Below are positions 55,396 to 64,000 of a stretch of DNA of 64,000 nucleotides, piece by piece (within the stretch, counting starts at the first letter, position 1; every line of letters starts with the position of its first letter). Location: NCBI RefSeq assembly GCF_011758805.1, contig NZ_JAANOW010000001.1, positions 1,054,001-1,118,000 of the forward strand, given 5' to 3'. Below the pieces are notes generated by a model, which worked only from the letters and a program-made list of their open reading frames with translations, was not told the DNA's origin and searched no databases. The DNA comes from Mycolicibacterium fluoranthenivorans (GTDB lineage: Bacteria > Actinomycetota > Actinomycetes > Mycobacteriales > Mycobacteriaceae). The position numbers were made by a program, and so were the translations under genes.

Positions 55396-56727
55396 GTGGC
55401 GCACAGACCAGCCCCGGGCCCGCCGTCGCTGACGGCCAGTTTTGCTGCGGCGATGACGGCGGCAGACGCCGGACCGGATGCGATGGCCGACCGTGAACGC
55501 CGCCGCGCGCTGCGGCGGATGAAGGCCGTCGCCCTCGGTTTTCTGATCGGCGCGACGGTGATCTTCCTCGCATGTGCGTGGGCCCAATCTCGTGGCGCCG
55601 GCAACTGGGTGGGTTACGTCCGGGCCGCGGCCGAAGCCGGGATGGTCGGCGCGCTGGCCGACTGGTTCGCGGTGACCGCGCTGTTCAAGCATCCGCTGGG
55701 CATCCCCATCCCGCACACCGCGATCATCAAGCGCAAGAAGGACCAGCTCGGCGAGGGGTTGGGTACCTTCGTCCGGGAGAACTTCATGTCTGCCGAGGTG
55801 GTGGCGACGAAGCTGCGCGATGCCGAGATCGCCGGCCGGGTGGGCAAATGGCTGTGCGAGTATCGCCACGCCGAGCGGGTGGCCGCGGAGGCGTCGACCG
55901 TGCTGCGGGTGCTGGTCGAGATGCTGCGAGACGAGGACGTCCAGCACGTCCTGGACCGAATGATCGTCAAACGCATCGCCGAACCGCAGTGGGGACCGCC
56001 GGTGGGCCGGGTGCTGTCCGGCCTGCTCGCCGAGCAGCGCCAGGAAGCGCTGCTGCAACTGTTGGCCGACCGGGCGTTCCAGTGGTCGCTGAACGCCGGC
56101 GAGGTGATCGAGCGGGTCATCGAGCGTGATTCGCCCACCTGGTCGCCGCGCTGGGTGGACCACCTGGTGGGCGACCGCATCCACCGCGAGCTCATGGACT
56201 TCACCGACAAGGTGCGCCGCGACCCCAATCACGAGCTGCGTCGCTCGGCCACGAAGTTCCTGTTCGAATTCGCCGACGACCTGCAGTACGACCAGGCCAC
56301 CATTGCGCGCGCCGAGAAGGTCAAAGAGCAGATCATGGCGCGCGACGAGGTCACCAAGGCGGCCGAGACGGCGTGGAGTGCCGCCAAGCGCATCGTGCTG
56401 GAGTCGGTGGAGGACCCGTCGTCGGCGCTGCGCACCCGGATCGCGGACTCCGTGGTGCGGGTAGGGGAGTCGTTGCGTGACGACGCCGACCTGCGCGACA
56501 AGGTGGACGGCTGGATCATCCGCGCTGCTCAGCACCTGGTTTCGCAGTATGGGACGGAGATCACAGCGATCATCACCGAGACGATCGAGCGCTGGGACGC
56601 CGACGAGGCCAGCCGTCGTATCGAACTGCACGTGGGCCGTGACCTGCAATTCATCCGGATCAACGGCACGGTGGTCGGATCGCTGGCCGGCCTCGTCATC
56701 TATTCGGTGGCGCAGCTGATTTTCTGA
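55396..56727 (+). CDS. DUF445 family membrane protein (Rv0473 orthologue)
   Basis: 443 residues. One helix near residue 45 (GFLIGATVIFLACAWA), a second hydrophobic and glycine-rich stretch (AAAEAGMVGALADWFAVTALF), then a long charged helical domain, and a final helix (VGSLAGLVIYSVAQLIF) that anchors the C-terminus. The segment LADWFAVTALFKHPLGIPIPH, TAIIKRKKDQLGEGLG is the DUF445 signature. GTG start at 55396. Position and topology match Rv0473. Function unknown. Confidence 0.9.
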   Translation: MAHRPAPGPPSLTASFAAAMTAADAGPDAMADRERRRALRRMKAVALGFLIGATVIFLACAWAQSRGAGNWVGYVRAAAEAGMVGALADWFAVTALFKHPLGIPIPHTAIIKRKKDQLGEGLGTFVRENFMSAEVVATKLRDAEIAGRVGKWLCEYRHAERVAAEASTVLRVLVEMLRDEDVQHVLDRMIVKRIAEPQWGPPVGRVLSGLLAEQRQEALLQLLADRAFQWSLNAGEVIERVIERDSPTWSPRWVDHLVGDRIHRELMDFTDKVRRDPNHELRRSATKFLFEFADDLQYDQATIARAEKVKEQIMARDEVTKAAETAWSAAKRIVLESVEDPSSALRTRIADSVVRVGESLRDDADLRDKVDGWIIRAAQHLVSQYGTEITAIITETIERWDADEASRRIELHVGRDLQFIRINGTVVGSLAGLVIYSVAQLIF

Positions 56728-56762
56728 GCACTGCTAGCAAGTGCTTGCAATAGTTAGCACTC
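56727..56762. promoter_or_regulatory. AGCACT/AGTGCT inverted repeats upstream of the XRE gene
   Basis: AGCACT (56727-56732), AGTGCT (56740-56745) and AGCACT (56756-56761) are clustered; the last lies in TTAGCACTC, an exact CIRCE half-site, though the spacing is not that of CIRCE. The cluster overlaps the DUF445 stop codon and lies 50-80 bp before the XRE start, so autoregulation is possible. Confidence 0.45.
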
Positions 56763-56810
56763 GCTCGTACCGTGGATTGTGTCAGTGGAATCCGGCGGAT
56801 GGAGGCTCAG

Positions 56811-57311
56811 ATGTCGCCCGACGACAAGATCGCTTCCGTGGTGAACAACGACAAGATCGCGGAAGTCGTGAGCAGTGCGGCATCCGATATCGGCAGCTTC
56901 ATCCGTGCTCAGCGGGAGGCGGCCCAGGTGTCGGTGCGCCAGCTCGCGGAGAAGGCCGGCGTCAGCAATCCCTACCTCAGCCAGATCGAACGGGGATTGC
57001 GCAAACCGTCGGCCGATGTGCTCAACCAGATTGCCAAGGCGCTGCGGGTCTCGGCTGAGGTCCTCTACGTGCAGGCCGGGATGCTCGAGCCATCCGAGGG
57101 CAGTCAGGTCCGTGACGCGATCATCGGAGATCACGCGATCACCGAGCGGCAGAAGCAGGTGCTGCTCGACATCTACACGTCGTTCTGTCAGCAGAACGAG
57201 GCCGAAGCGGACGCCGAATCCGGCGCGCAGGGGGCAGCGGAAGGGGTGACGACCACGCCTGAATCCAAGTTTCACGCCATCACATCAGAACCACACACAT
57301 CACACAGCTGA
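56811..57311 (+). CDS. XRE family transcriptional regulator (Rv0474 orthologue)
   Basis: 166-residue DNA-binding protein. The HTH spans residues about 40-90: [20 protein letters not shown], then [20 protein letters not shown]. The C-terminus is acidic and Glu/Ala-rich ([14 protein letters not shown]). The ATG at 56811 is preceded by GGAGG with good spacing, so it was taken over the upstream GTG and ATG in the same frame. 16 bp separate it from hbhA, so they are likely co-transcribed and it may regulate that operon. Confidence 0.9.
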   Translation: MSPDDKIASVVNNDKIAEVVSSAASDIGSFIRAQREAAQVSVRQLAEKAGVSNPYLSQIERGLRKPSADVLNQIAKALRVSAEVLYVQAGMLEPSEGSQVRDAIIGDHAITERQKQVLLDIYTSFCQQNEAEADAESGAQGAAEGVTTTPESKFHAITSEPHTSHS

Positions 57312-57327
57312 CCTGAGAGGAACAATC

Positions 57328-57969
57328 ATGACCGACAAGACCGAGAAGACCATCGAGGATCTCAAGACCCCGCTGCTCGCCGCCGTGGGTGCCGCCGACC
57401 TGGCCCTGGCCACCGTGAACGAGATCGTCGCCGCCCTGCGTGAGCGTGCCGAGGATGCGCGCACCGACGCCCAGGGCCGCGTCGAGGAGGGTCGCGCCCG
57501 CCTGACCAAACTGCAGGAGGAGCTGCCGACCCAGTTCGACGAGCTGCGCGACAAGCTCAGCACCGAAGAGCTGCGCAAGGCGGCCGAGAAGTACGCCGAC
57601 GAGGCGCAGACCCGGTACAACAAGCTCGTCGAGCGCGGCGAGGCCGCCTTGGAGCGGCTGCGCAACCAGCCGGCGCTGGAGGAAGCCGCCGCTCGTGTCG
57701 AAGAGGTCACCGACCAGGCCGTCGAGCTGACCCAGGATGCGCTGGGCACCGTGGCGTCGCAGACCCGCGCCGTCGGCGAGCGTGCCGCCAAGCTGGTCGG
57801 CGTGGAACTGCCCAAGAAGGTCGAGAAGGCTGCCGCTCCGGTCACCGCCGCGCCCGCCAAGAAGGCCGCGCCCGCCAAGAAGGCCCCGGCCAAGAAGGCT
57901 GCGCCCGCCGCCTCGACGGCCACCCCGGCCGCCAAGAAGGCCCCGGCCAAGAAGGTCACTCAGAAGTAA
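57328..57969 (+). CDS. hbhA: Heparin-binding haemagglutinin HbhA
   Basis: 213-residue surface adhesin that binds sulfated glycosaminoglycans. N-terminal [20 protein letters not shown], a long coiled-coil middle of charged helices, and a Lys/Ala/Pro-rich C-terminal tail (repeats of PAKKA and KKAAP) that is the heparin-binding part, lengthened relative to the M. tuberculosis protein (about 199 residues). No signal peptide is visible, as known for HbhA. ATG at 57328 with GAGAGGA upstream. Confidence 0.96.
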   Translation: MTDKTEKTIEDLKTPLLAAVGAADLALATVNEIVAALRERAEDARTDAQGRVEEGRARLTKLQEELPTQFDELRDKLSTEELRKAAEKYADEAQTRYNKLVERGEAALERLRNQPALEEAAARVEEVTDQAVELTQDALGTVASQTRAVGERAAKLVGVELPKKVEKAAAPVTAAPAKKAAPAKKAPAKKAAPAASTATPAAKKAPAKKVTQK

Positions 57970-58009
57970 GTTCGACGTTCTGATGGCACCCGCCTAGGCT
58001 GCACGTGTG

Positions 58010-58291
58010 ATGCTTGCAGACCTGGCGGGTGCCATTATGTTTGTGCTGGTCGGGATCGTCGCCCTGGTCGGCGTGTATTCATTCGTCCACGCGGCCATCC
58101 AGCGGCCCGACGCGTACACCGCCACCGGCAAGCTCACCAAGCCGGTGTGGTTGCTCATCCTCGGTGCGGGCGTGCTGCTCGCGCTCCTGATGCGCGATGC
58201 GTTCGGCGCCGCGATCTGCGCGTGCGCGGCGGGTGTGTACCTCGTGGACGTCCGGCCGAAAATTCTTGAGATCCAGGGAAAGTCGCGCTGA
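58010..58291 (+). CDS. Small membrane protein (Rv0476 orthologue)
   Basis: 93 residues with two to three helices: [20 protein letters not shown], then [15 protein letters not shown] and [15 protein letters not shown]. An in-frame GTG sits directly before the ATG at 58010. Lies 40 bp after hbhA and before the exported DUF2599 protein; the order matches Rv0475-Rv0477. Confidence 0.88.
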   Translation: MLADLAGAIMFVLVGIVALVGVYSFVHAAIQRPDAYTATGKLTKPVWLLILGAGVLLALLMRDAFGAAICACAAGVYLVDVRPKILEIQGKSR

Positions 58292-58323
58292 TCCCCGACG
58301 ATTCAGCGGTGCGGAGTGCGGCG

Positions 58324-58734
58324 ATGCGGCACCGTGCGATGCGCACCCTGATCGCCGCGCTCGGCGCGGCGTCAGTTCTCGTGGGGACGGCACCCGTAGC
58401 CGCGGCCGCCGGCCACTATGTCGACCACACCACGTGGGTGAAATGGGGCGACCTGTCCAGCCTGCGGGTCTATCCCACCGCGGCCGCCCGGGCCGAGTCC
58501 GCCCGCCCGAACACCCTCGCCCAGGCCGACCAGGCATGGGCCGAGGTGCTGACCGATGCGCCCGACGCCGACCTGCCCGGGATGCGCGCCCAGTTCCTCT
58601 GCCACTGGCAGTTCGCCGAGATCGCCGAGCCCGGCAAGACCAGCTGGAACCTCGAGCCGTGGCGGCCCGAGGTCAGCGATACCGCGATGTTCGCCGCCGG
58701 CTGCAATCCCGGTGGCACCGAGGAACCGTTCTAG
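58324..58734 (+). CDS. Secreted DUF2599-type protein (Rv0477 orthologue)
   Basis: 136 residues with an N-terminal signal peptide (LIAALGAASVLVGTAPVAAA) and a compact exported domain: VDHTTWVKWG, SLRVYPT, AWAEVLTDAPDADLPGM, and FLCHWQFAEIAEPGKTSWNL, then WRPEV and AAGCNPGGTEE. Two Cys (in FLCHW and AAGCNP) could form a disulfide. An in-frame GTG 15 bp upstream is an alternative start. It is convergent with the DUF2993 gene, overlapping by 4 bases (CTAG). Confidence 0.88.
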   Translation: MRHRAMRTLIAALGAASVLVGTAPVAAAAGHYVDHTTWVKWGDLSSLRVYPTAAARAESARPNTLAQADQAWAEVLTDAPDADLPGMRAQFLCHWQFAEIAEPGKTSWNLEPWRPEVSDTAMFAAGCNPGGTEEPF

Positions 58735-59603
58735 TCCAGCCCCGCGAAGCACGGATCGCCGCCGCTACCGCTGCGGCCCGGAGGCATCGTCGCGTTGCGG
58801 GTCACGTACTTGGCCGTCACCCCGGTATCGGTCACCTGCACGCTCTCGGCATGGATGCCCAGGGGGATGTTCTTGGTGATCTGCTCGAGGAACGCATCGA
58901 GTGCGGGCTGCACCGTCTCGCGCGGCAGCATGAAGCCCAGCCCGGACAGGCTCTGCACCGTCAGCGTCAGATTGTTGTTCTGCACTTCCGGCTTCACGAC
59001 GATGCTGCCCAGGGCGGCCTGCAGTTCGATGGTGCCGTCGCTGGGATGGGTGGACACGCTGCTGACGAAGCTGCCCACCAGGGGGATCTGGTTCTGGATG
59101 GTGTTCTTGATGCCGTCGGCGGTCCAGGTGATGTTGGCATCCAAGGCGCCGATGGTCCCGGGTGCGCTCTGGTTACCGGTCAGCCGGATGTCGTTGATGA
59201 CGATCTCGGCCTTCATCCCGTCGGCCTCGCGGACGCGGTGGCCCGCGGTGGTCACGGTGATGTTGTTGTAGTGGTCGGTGAAATACTGCAGGAGGACCGG
59301 GGTCTTGCCGAAGGACACGTCGACATCGTCCTGCACCACGCAGGACGTGATCTGGGTGACCGTCTTGTCGGCGATATGCCGCGCCACCAGCTCCGACCCG
59401 ACCACCCCCGCGACGACCAGCGCCAGGACGATGACCACCACCAACACGATCGACAGCGGGTCGCGGAACAGGCCGCCGATCTTGGCGCCCAGCGATTTCT
59501 TCGGCTCGGGATCCGCCGGAGGCGGGGGCACGGGCGCGCCTGCGGGTGCAGGAGACCCGGCGGGCGCTGCGTCGGTGGGTTGAGGAGCCCAGGGATCGGT
59601 CAC
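58731..59603 (-). CDS. DUF2993 (LmeA-like) membrane-anchored protein (Rv0479c orthologue)
   Basis: 290 residues. A Pro/Ala-rich N-terminus (about 45 residues) is followed by a single anchor helix (IVLVVVIVLALVVAGVVGS), with the rest outside the membrane. The domain has the DUF2993 pattern of phospholipid-binding tubular lipid-binding proteins such as LmeA (VVQDDVDVSFGKTPVLLQYF, IVINDIRLTG, ESVQVTDTGVTAKYV). Likely acts in envelope lipid handling. GTG start at 59603, overlapping the nitrilase gene stop (GTGA). In M. tuberculosis deoC lies between the preceding gene and this one; it is missing here. Confidence 0.85.
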   Translation of the reverse strand: MTDPWAPQPTDAAPAGSPAPAGAPVPPPPADPEPKKSLGAKIGGLFRDPLSIVLVVVIVLALVVAGVVGSELVARHIADKTVTQITSCVVQDDVDVSFGKTPVLLQYFTDHYNNITVTTAGHRVREADGMKAEIVINDIRLTGNQSAPGTIGALDANITWTADGIKNTIQNQIPLVGSFVSSVSTHPSDGTIELQAALGSIVVKPEVQNNNLTLTVQSLSGLGFMLPRETVQPALDAFLEQITKNIPLGIHAESVQVTDTGVTAKYVTRNATMPPGRSGSGGDPCFAGLD

Positions 59604-60406
59604 GCAGTCGATTGTGCCTTAGCGAACTGCGTGCGATTGCGCAGCACCGCGATCGTCTCCCGGATTCGGGCGGCCGCGTCGAGGTCGACATCGGTCACGA
59701 CCAGCTGCGGTTCCTGCCCGGCGGCCTGCAGAATCTCGCCCGCCGCGGAGGCGACGAGGCTGCCGCCGACCCCGGTCGGCCCCAGTGCGGCGATCTCGTC
59801 ACCGGGGTAGGCCTGGTCGACCGCGGCCACCACGCCCGTGGTGTCGATGGCGCGTGCCCGGGCCAACAGCGTCCACTGGTCGAGCTTGCCCGGACCGGTG
59901 CCCCACGAGGCGTGCACCGTGATCAGCTGGGCGCCGCGGTCCGCGAGGTCGAGATACAGCTCGGGGAACCGGACGTCGTAGCAGAGGGTCACACCCACCG
60001 CCACGTCGTCGACGCTGATCACCACCGGCTGGTGGCCGGGGGCGACGGTCTTGGATTCGGCGAAACCGAAGGCGTCGTAGAGGTGGATCTTGTCGTAGTG
60101 CGCGTCGACGTCCGGCCCGGACGCGATCAAGGTGTTGGTCACCCGGCCGTCTCCGGACGGGCAGAACATCCCGGCCACGACGGTGATCCCGGACCGCTGC
60201 GCGGCGGCCCGCACCCCGTCGGCCCACCGGCCGTCCAGCGGTTCGGCCACCGGTGCCAGCGGCACACCGAACCGGCACATCGTCGCCTCGGGGAACAGCA
60301 CCAGCCGCGCCCCGGCCTCGGCGGCGTCCCGGGTGTACTGCGCGACGAGGTCCAGGTTCGCGGCCGGGTCGGTGCCCGACCGGATCTGTGCCAGGGCGAT
60401 CCGCAT
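59600..60406 (-). CDS. Carbon-nitrogen hydrolase (nitrilase superfamily; Rv0480c orthologue)
   Basis: 268-residue amidase-type enzyme. The catalytic triad is intact: Glu in LFPEATMCRFG, Lys in HYDKIHLYDAFGF, and Cys in VTLCYDVRFPELYLDLA. Belongs to the Nit1/Nit2-like omega-amidase group by pattern; substrate not determined. Coupled by a 4-base overlap with the DUF2993 gene downstream and 9 bp from the methyltransferase gene upstream, so these form one operon. Confidence 0.92.
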   Translation of the reverse strand: MRIALAQIRSGTDPAANLDLVAQYTRDAAEAGARLVLFPEATMCRFGVPLAPVAEPLDGRWADGVRAAAQRSGITVVAGMFCPSGDGRVTNTLIASGPDVDAHYDKIHLYDAFGFAESKTVAPGHQPVVISVDDVAVGVTLCYDVRFPELYLDLADRGAQLITVHASWGTGPGKLDQWTLLARARAIDTTGVVAAVDQAYPGDEIAALGPTGVGGSLVASAAGEILQAAGQEPQLVVTDVDLDAAARIRETIAVLRNRTQFAKAQSTA

Positions 60407-60415
60407 AAGCCCAGC

Positions 60416-61237
60416 CTAGACGGGTGCGACGGTCGGCCACGGCACGGTCAGCACACCGTCGCGCATCCGGCGGCGTGAGGTCTGCACGGGCAGCCCCTGG
60501 GCGCGCAGATCGTCGAGCATGGCCCGCCAGCGCACTCGCGGGCCGAACACGCCGTGGCCGGCCGCGCCGGCCCACGCCCGGTCGGCCGCGGTCAACAGCT
60601 CGTGGATCGGCTGGCCCGCCACGTTGTGGTGGATGAGGACTTTCGGCAGCCGCTCGGCCAGATCCGAGGGCCGCTCGATGGCGAACGGATCGCATGCCAG
60701 CGTCAGGCTGACCGGGCCCGCCGCGTCCAGCAGCACCCAGCAGCAGCGCCGGCCCAGCTCATCGCAGGTGCCGTCGATGATCAGCCCGCCGGTCGCCAAC
60801 CGGGTGCTCAGCTGCTCCCATGAGGCGTCGACCTCGTGCACCGGGTACTGGCGCAGCACGTTGAAGGCTCGTACCAGCACCGGCCGCAGTCCGGCCAGCT
60901 CGAAGCCGCCGAGGGCGAATTCGACATCGGTGTCCGCGGCGCGGGCGGTGGCCACCCGCTGCGGGTCGATCTCCAGGCCGACGACGCGGACATCGGCGCG
61001 GACCGTGCGCAGCCGCGACGCCAGCTCGACCGTGGTGACCGGCAGAGCCCCGTAACCGAGGTCGACCACCAGTGGTTGCGGCGCGGTCAGCAGTGCCTCG
61101 CGCACGATCGGGGAATGCACCAGCCAGCGGTCGCTGCGGCGCAGCCGGTTGTACCCCGTGGTGCCTCGCGTCGGTGAGCCGACAGGTTTACCCTGCGCGT
61201 GGCCGATGGGCTCGTTCAGCCGTGGTCCCTGATCCAC
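60416..61237 (-). CDS. Class I SAM-dependent methyltransferase
   Basis: 273-residue protein. The SAM-binding first motif reads LVVDLGYGALPVTTVELA and the second acidic position is VVGLEIDPQRVATAR. An N-terminal region with many Arg/Gly residues (GTTGYNRLRRSDRW) may contact substrate. GTG start at 61237 inside the 3' end of the upstream DUF2505 gene (22-bp overlap), suggesting coupling. Not in the M. tuberculosis order that I recall; substrate unknown. Confidence 0.82.
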   Translation of the reverse strand: MDQGPRLNEPIGHAQGKPVGSPTRGTTGYNRLRRSDRWLVHSPIVREALLTAPQPLVVDLGYGALPVTTVELASRLRTVRADVRVVGLEIDPQRVATARAADTDVEFALGGFELAGLRPVLVRAFNVLRQYPVHEVDASWEQLSTRLATGGLIIDGTCDELGRRCCWVLLDAAGPVSLTLACDPFAIERPSDLAERLPKVLIHHNVAGQPIHELLTAADRAWAGAAGHGVFGPRVRWRAMLDDLRAQGLPVQTSRRRMRDGVLTVPWPTVAPV

Positions 61238-61722
61238 TCGCTGGTGAAGACCTGTTCGAGGCGCAGCATCTCGACCAGGTGCCCGCCGATGAAGCTCTCC
61301 AGCTTGCCGCCGACCAGCGGGATCTTCACCTCGACCGTGACGCGTATCTGGGCGTGCGCTCCGGTGCCGGTGTCGGACAGTGCCGCGCTGGCGGTGACCA
61401 GTGCCGGTGTGCCGGTCAGATCGCCCTTGATGGCGGCGCTGGAACTGCCACCGGTCAGCGGGCTCCAGCGTTCCTCCCGGATGAGGGTGAGATCGCCACG
61501 GTGGAACTGCGTCACGACGGCGGGCAGCTTGGCCGGCCGGACGGTCTGGGTGGTGACCACTTCGATGGTGCCGTCGGCAGCCTTCTCCAGGACATCCAGT
61601 GAGGTTTCATCGCAGCCGGACTTCTCCAACCGAGTCAGCCAGTACGGCTTCTCGGAGAACGCCGCGAGGACCTGGGCGGCGGGGCATTCGTAGGTGGCTG
61701 CCATGTCGAATGAACGTGGCAT
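61216..61722 (-). CDS. DUF2505 family protein (Rv0481c orthologue)
   Basis: 168-residue SRPBCC-like small protein. Conserved features: the N-terminal MPRSFDMAATYECPAAQVLA, WLTRLEKSGCDET, and VTVEVKIPLVGGKLESFIGG near the end. The ATG at 61722 is divergent from murB with 25 bp between, so the two promoters overlap. Ligand unknown. Confidence 0.88.
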   Translation of the reverse strand: MPRSFDMAATYECPAAQVLAAFSEKPYWLTRLEKSGCDETSLDVLEKAADGTIEVVTTQTVRPAKLPAVVTQFHRGDLTLIREERWSPLTGGSSSAAIKGDLTGTPALVTASAALSDTGTGAHAQIRVTVEVKIPLVGGKLESFIGGHLVEMLRLEQVFTSEWIRDHG

Positions 61723-61747
61723 GACAGCCACGCTACCGTTATGACCC

Positions 61748-62803
61748 GTGGTCAGTGAGTTTTTCGAAGGCGCCTCGGTCGCCGGGGATGTCGCGCTGGC
61801 ACCGCTGACCACGCTGCGGGTCGGTCCCGTCGCGCACCGTGTCATCACCTGCGATACCACCGACAAGCTCGTCGACGTGTTGCGCGCCCTGCCTCTCGGT
61901 CCGGACGTGCTGGTGCTCGCGGGCGGCTCGAACGTGGTCCTGGCCGACGACCTGACCGGCCTGACCGTGGTGGCGGTGGCCAACACCGAGATCACCGTGC
62001 ACGAATCCACCGTGCGTGCCGAGGCCGGTGCGCTGTGGGACGACGTGGTGGTGACCTCGCTGGCGCACGGGCTGGGCGGGCTGGAGTGCCTGTCCGGTAT
62101 TCCCGGCTCGGCGGGTGCCACGCCGGTGCAGAATGTGGGCGCCTACGGCGCCGAGGTCGCCGACACGCTGGCCCGGGTGCGTCTGCTGGACCGCCGCACC
62201 GGGGCGGACCGCTGGGCGGATCCGGCGGAACTGGGATTCGGCTACCGGCACAGCGTGCTGAAGAACTCGCCGGACGTGGTGGTGCTCGAGGTCGAGTTCG
62301 GCCTGGACCCGGCGGGACAGAGCGCGCCACTGCGTTACGGCGAGCTGGCCACGGCACTGGGCGTGGCGCCGGGGGAGCGCACCGATCCGCTGCGGGTCCG
62401 AGAGGCCGTGCTGAAGCTGCGCGCCGCCAAGGGCATGGTGCTCGACGCCGACGATCACGACACCTGGAGTGCCGGGTCGTTCTTCACCAATCCGGTGGTC
62501 CCGGCCGAGACTTTCGAGCGTATCCAGGCCGCGTGTGAGGGCAGGGTGCCGCACTATCCGGCGCCGAACGGGGTGAAACTGGCGGCTGGCTGGCTGGTTG
62601 AGCAGGCCGGATTCGGTAAAGGATTCCCCGGTCCGGGCGCGGCCGCGACCTTGTCGACCAAACATGCGCTGGCGCTCACCAACCGTGGCGGGGCCACCTC
62701 CGCGGACGTGATCGCCTTGGCCAGGACGGTGCGGGACGGCGTGCGCAACCGATTCGGGATCGATCTCACACCCGAACCGGTTCTGTTTGGCTGCCGACTC
62801 TAG
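61748..62803 (+). CDS. murB: UDP-N-acetylenolpyruvoylglucosamine reductase
   Basis: 351-residue FAD enzyme that reduces UDP-GlcNAc-enolpyruvate to UDP-MurNAc in peptidoglycan synthesis. FAD-binding [32 protein letters not shown] (signature), the catalytic Ser in [11 protein letters not shown] and the Glu near PEPVLFG are present. GTG start at 61748, with a second in-frame GTG at 61754. Followed by the L,D-transpeptidase, grouping two cell-wall genes. Confidence 0.95.
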   Translation: MVSEFFEGASVAGDVALAPLTTLRVGPVAHRVITCDTTDKLVDVLRALPLGPDVLVLAGGSNVVLADDLTGLTVVAVANTEITVHESTVRAEAGALWDDVVVTSLAHGLGGLECLSGIPGSAGATPVQNVGAYGAEVADTLARVRLLDRRTGADRWADPAELGFGYRHSVLKNSPDVVVLEVEFGLDPAGQSAPLRYGELATALGVAPGERTDPLRVREAVLKLRAAKGMVLDADDHDTWSAGSFFTNPVVPAETFERIQAACEGRVPHYPAPNGVKLAAGWLVEQAGFGKGFPGPGAAATLSTKHALALTNRGGATSADVIALARTVRDGVRNRFGIDLTPEPVLFGCRL

Positions 62804-62818
62804 GTACCGTTGATTCAC

Positions 62819-64000
62819 GTGAGCCCCGCAGGTGAGACGTCCCCGCTAGTGAATCGGCGGCGTGCCCTCACCGTGCTCGCGGTCGGCGGTGCAGGTCTGC
62901 TGGCCGCCTGTGCGGGCAAATCGGGCCAACCCCACGCCGAATCCGCGGCCCCGGCGCCGGCCCCGGTGATCACCTACACGCCCGAGGACAAGTCCGACGG
63001 CGTCGTGCCCACCTCGTCGATCGGCGTCGCCGTCAGCGACGGCTGGTTCCAGCATGTGAGCCTGACCAACGCCGAGGGCAAGCCCGTCGCCGGCGCGCTC
63101 AACCCCGACCGCACCGGGTTCAGCGTCACCGAACCGCTCGGGTACGGCGTGCAGTACACCTGGGCGGGGTCGGTGGTCGGCAAGGACGGCAAGGCCGTCA
63201 AGCTGGCCGGCAGCTTCACCACCGTCAACCCGACGACCACGGTCAACGGCCAGTTCCTGCTGGCCGACGGGCAGGTCGTGGGTGTCGCGGCGCCGATCAT
63301 CCTGCAGTTCGATGCGGCCATCGACACCAAGTACCGGGCCGACGTCGAGAAGGCGCTGAAAGTCACCACCACCCCACCCGTCGAGGGCAGCTGGGCCTGG
63401 CTACCCGACGAGGTCGGTGGGTCCCGCGTGCACTACCGGACCAAGGAGTACTACCCGGCCGGTACCACCGTCCACGTGAAGGCCGGCCTGTACGGCGTGC
63501 CATTCGCCGAAGATGCCTTCGGCGCAACGGATTCCACGCTGGACATCAGCATCGGCCGCCGTCAGGTGGTCAAGGCGGAGGCCTCCAGCCACCGGATCCA
63601 GGTGATCACCGACGAGGGCGTGCTCTTCGATTTCCCGTGCAGTTACGGCGAAGGGGACCTGCCGCGCAACATCACCCGCAGCGGGGTGCACGTGGTGACG
63701 GAGAAGTACGAGGACTTCTACATGTCCAACCCGGCCGCCGGGTACACCAACGCGCACGAGCGGTATGCGGTGCGGATCTCCAACAACGGTGAGTTCATCC
63801 ACGCCAACCCGTCGAGCGCGGGAGCGCAGGGCAACACCAACGTCACCAACGGCTGTATCAACCTGTCCACCGAGGACGCGCAGCAGTATTTCAACACCGC
63901 CATCTACGGCGACCCGGTCGAGGTCACCGGCACCTCGATCGAACTGTCCTACGCCGACGGTGACATCTGGGACTGGGCGGTGCCGTGGGACGAGTGGCAG
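62819..64000 (+). CDS. lprQ: L,D-transpeptidase lipoprotein (LprQ/LdtMt5-like), 3' end outside window
   Basis: Periplasmic enzyme making 3-3 peptidoglycan cross-links. The frame runs from the GTG at 62819 to the window edge (394 codons, no stop). A lipoprotein signal ([20 protein letters not shown]; lipobox LAAC) anchors it. After an Ala/Pro-rich linker come Ig-like domains ([18 protein letters not shown] and the [13 protein letters not shown] region) and the YkuD catalytic domain: the His in FIHANPSS and the Cys in TNGCINLS. Position next to murB equals Rv0482-Rv0483 of M. tuberculosis. Confidence 0.93.
   Translation, partial: MSPAGETSPLVNRRRALTVLAVGGAGLLAACAGKSGQPHAESAAPAPAPVITYTPEDKSDGVVPTSSIGVAVSDGWFQHVSLTNAEGKPVAGALNPDRTGFSVTEPLGYGVQYTWAGSVVGKDGKAVKLAGSFTTVNPTTTVNGQFLLADGQVVGVAAPIILQFDAAIDTKYRADVEKALKVTTTPPVEGSWAWLPDEVGGSRVHYRTKEYYPAGTTVHVKAGLYGVPFAEDAFGATDSTLDISIGRRQVVKAEASSHRIQVITDEGVLFDFPCSYGEGDLPRNITRSGVHVVTEKYEDFYMSNPAAGYTNAHERYAVRISNNGEFIHANPSSAGAQGNTNVTNGCINLSTEDAQQYFNTAIYGDPVEVTGTSIELSYADGDIWDWAVPWDEWQ

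Overview
The window is high-GC actinobacterial DNA with typical mycobacterial gene content: mycolic-acid cyclopropane synthase-family methyltransferases, heparin-binding haemagglutinin HbhA, RamB and isocitrate lyase, GroEL2 with a GGM tail and CIRCE operators, and an L,D-transpeptidase lipoprotein. Gene order follows two blocks I know from Mycobacterium tuberculosis: Rv0435c-Rv0440 (AAA ATPase, pssA, psd, moeA2, SDR, groEL2) and Rv0457c-Rv0483 (peptidase, DUF779, lpdC, ramB, icl, fadB2, umaA, TetR, hbhA, murB, lprQ). Several lineage-specific insertions and losses, plus an Mrp antiporter gene at the left edge, suggest a fast-growing environmental mycobacterium (Mycolicibacterium-like). Species cannot be fixed from the sequence alone.

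Layout. 1-2245: start of an Mrp/NuoL-type antiporter subunit. 2449-2886: SRPBCC protein. 2910-8824: a tightly overlapping minus-strand operon (SDR, moeA, psd, pssA, double-AAA ATPase) joining phosphatidylethanolamine synthesis to a molybdenum-cofactor gene and a p97-like ATPase. 8887-14403: an inserted block (HAD phosphatase, helicase, cupin, Tat-exported deacetylase, a second copy of the SDR, divergent TetR). 14409-16196: two CIRCE operators and groEL2. 16256-17231: a nuclease-domain gene bracketed by two copies of a palindrome. 17245-27471: accessory metabolism (MFS, TetR-SDR pair, D-aminoacylase-like hydrolase, VOC, SDR, DinB, aldehyde dehydrogenase, PPK2, membrane proteins). 27687-40279: two tandem giant secreted repeat proteins with 6 and 17 cadherin/VCBS-like repeats and propeller-like C-termini. 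40272-52618: peptidase, DUF779, mycolate methyltransferase, lpdC, ramB, thioesterase, icl, fadB2 and umaA. 52636-53644: a second palindrome-bracketed nuclease-domain gene. 53648-64000: PPK2, TetR, DUF445, XRE, hbhA, small envelope proteins, nitrilase, methyltransferase, DUF2505, murB and an L,D-transpeptidase running off the end.

The most unusual signal is the pair of paralogous AbiEi-like/DUF559 proteins (16338-17171 and 52678-53538). Each lies between two copies of its own long imperfect palindrome. The arm-to-arm spacing is exactly conserved within each pair: 38 nt for the first and 35 nt for the second. The two families differ in sequence but share one architecture: one copy 28-43 nt upstream of the start codon, the other touching or overlapping the stop codon. 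This looks like a small cassette in which a Vsr-like nuclease is paired with a cognate palindrome, possibly a homing or mobile-palindrome system.

No tRNA, rRNA, CRISPR array or recognisable insertion sequence was seen. No gene-free stretch exceeds 300 bp; the longest are 32298-32590 (before the second giant gene) and 49109-49381 (the icl promoter region).
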